Origin: Blastococcus tunisiensis
GTDB lineage: Bacteria; Actinomycetota; Actinomycetes; Mycobacteriales; Geodermatophilaceae
Length of the DNA stretch: 64,000 nt
Direction: 5' to 3'
NCBI RefSeq assembly: GCF_900112815.1
Contig: NZ_FOND01000011.1
Coordinates: 62,001-126,000, forward strand
Positions 63,572 through 64,000 of the stretch are shown here, one piece after another. The first letter of the stretch is position 1. Each line of letters starts with the position of its first letter. Under the pieces are notes generated by a model. It ran no database searches, was not told the origin of the DNA, and saw only the letters and a program-made list of their open reading frames with translations. The position numbers were made by a program, and so were the translations under genes.

Positions 63572-64000
63572 TCAGTCCTTGCGGCCGGCGTCGACGACGC
63601 GCAGCACGGCGGTGCCCTCCTCGTCGGAGGCCTCGAGGTCCACCTCGACGTCGATGCCCCAGTCGTGGTCGCCGGCCGGGTCGTCGAGGATCTGCCGCAC
63701 CCGCCAGAGGCCCGGCTCGTCCTTGTCGACGATCAGCAGCGCCGGACCGCGGGCGTCGGCGCCGGTCTGCACCTCGTCGTGCTCGGCGAAGTAGGCCCGG
63801 ACGACGGTCTCCCAGCGGTCGGCGTCCCAGCCCGAGCCGGAGTCCAGCTCGCCCAGGTCGTACCAGCGGCGCCGGGCGAACAGCTCGACCCGGCGGAACA
63901 GGGCGTTGCGCACCATCGCGGTGAACGCGCGCACGTTGCCGGTGAGCGGGCGCGGCCGCGCCGGGACGGCGACCTCGGCGACCGGCCCGTCGTCGGGGTT
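63572..64000 (-). CDS. DUF3516-type DEAD/DEAH RNA helicase, C-terminal fragment (cut by window edge)
   Basis: The minus-strand frame is open from the window end and gives about 142 residues ending at a stop. It reads PLTGNVRAFTAMVRNALFRRVELFARRRWYDLGELD, RAYFAEHDEVQTGADARGPALL, WRVRQILDDPAGDHDWGI and an acidic C-terminus. This matches the C-terminal DUF3516 domain of large actinobacterial Ski2-like helicases. The helicase core is outside the window. An internal GTG at 63934 is not the real start. Confidence 0.85.
   Translation of the reverse strand, partial: NPDDGPVAEVAVPARPRPLTGNVRAFTAMVRNALFRRVELFARRRWYDLGELDSGSGWDADRWETVVRAYFAEHDEVQTGADARGPALLIVDKDEPGLWRVRQILDDPAGDHDWGIDVEVDLEASDEEGTAVLRVVDAGRKD

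Overview
The window comes from a high-GC actinobacterium. Third codon positions are almost always G or C and GTG starts are common. The marker genes are actinobacterial: bldD, mIHF, a PriA without helicase motifs, a mycobacterial-type pyrF, and the order aroB-aroQ-pepQ-efp-nusB. I infer Geodermatophilaceae (Blastococcus, Geodermatophilus or Modestobacter type). That is a judgement from gene order and style, not a measured placement. I see no rRNA or tRNA gene, no CRISPR array, no insertion sequence and no prophage, so this looks like chromosomal core with accessory patches.

Layout. Bases 1-2767 hold the end of the shikimate/translation block (aroB, aroQ, pepQ, efp, nusB). An epoxide hydrolase converges on bldD, the c-di-GMP-responsive developmental regulator. 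Bases 5130-15542 form the pyrimidine operon pyrR-pyrB-pyrC-carA-carB-pyrK-pyrD-pyrF plus a small membrane protein. Most of its junctions are 4-bp stop/start overlaps. Its leader carries a PyrR-type hairpin that hides the pyrR ribosome binding site. Bases 15858-24846 hold mihF, gmk, rpoZ, coaBC, metK, priA, def, fmt and rsmB. After a membrane protein and an aldehyde dehydrogenase on the minus strand comes the riboflavin/histidine block rpe-ribD-ribE-ribBA-ribH-hisE-hisG (27305-32754).

From 32767 the window is more accessory. It has a subtilisin-inhibitor-like lipoprotein, an AllH-like DUF2877 protein divergent from a PucR regulator, a DUF5995 protein followed by a 30-bp tandem repeat, a MurA enzyme fused to an XRE DNA-binding domain with a palindrome over its promoter, a transporter, a divergent PPOX/Acg flavoprotein pair, and a small gene with a perfect actinobacterial LexA box. 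Bases 44693-50356 encode two large secreted enzymes, an ExeM/NucH-type nuclease and a UshA-type 5'-nucleotidase. They share an unrecognised 98-residue module present three times. Together with a secreted HNH nuclease lipoprotein at 60517 they suggest scavenging of extracellular DNA down to nucleosides and phosphate. The rest holds malQ, hrpB, a GGDEF-EAL protein, a flavin oxidoreductase coupled to a TreS-like GH13 enzyme, two TauE/SafE permeases and the end of a DUF3516 helicase.

Three genome-scale signals stand out. (1) A dispersed hairpin family occurs five times, each copy starting at or within about 6 nt of a stop codon. It has an invariant 12-nt core (CTCGCANGCTCG) and flanking stems that covary. 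(2) A second dispersed inverted repeat occurs twice. (3) Several genes have a TANNNT -10 box exactly six bases before the start codon, which implies leaderless transcripts.
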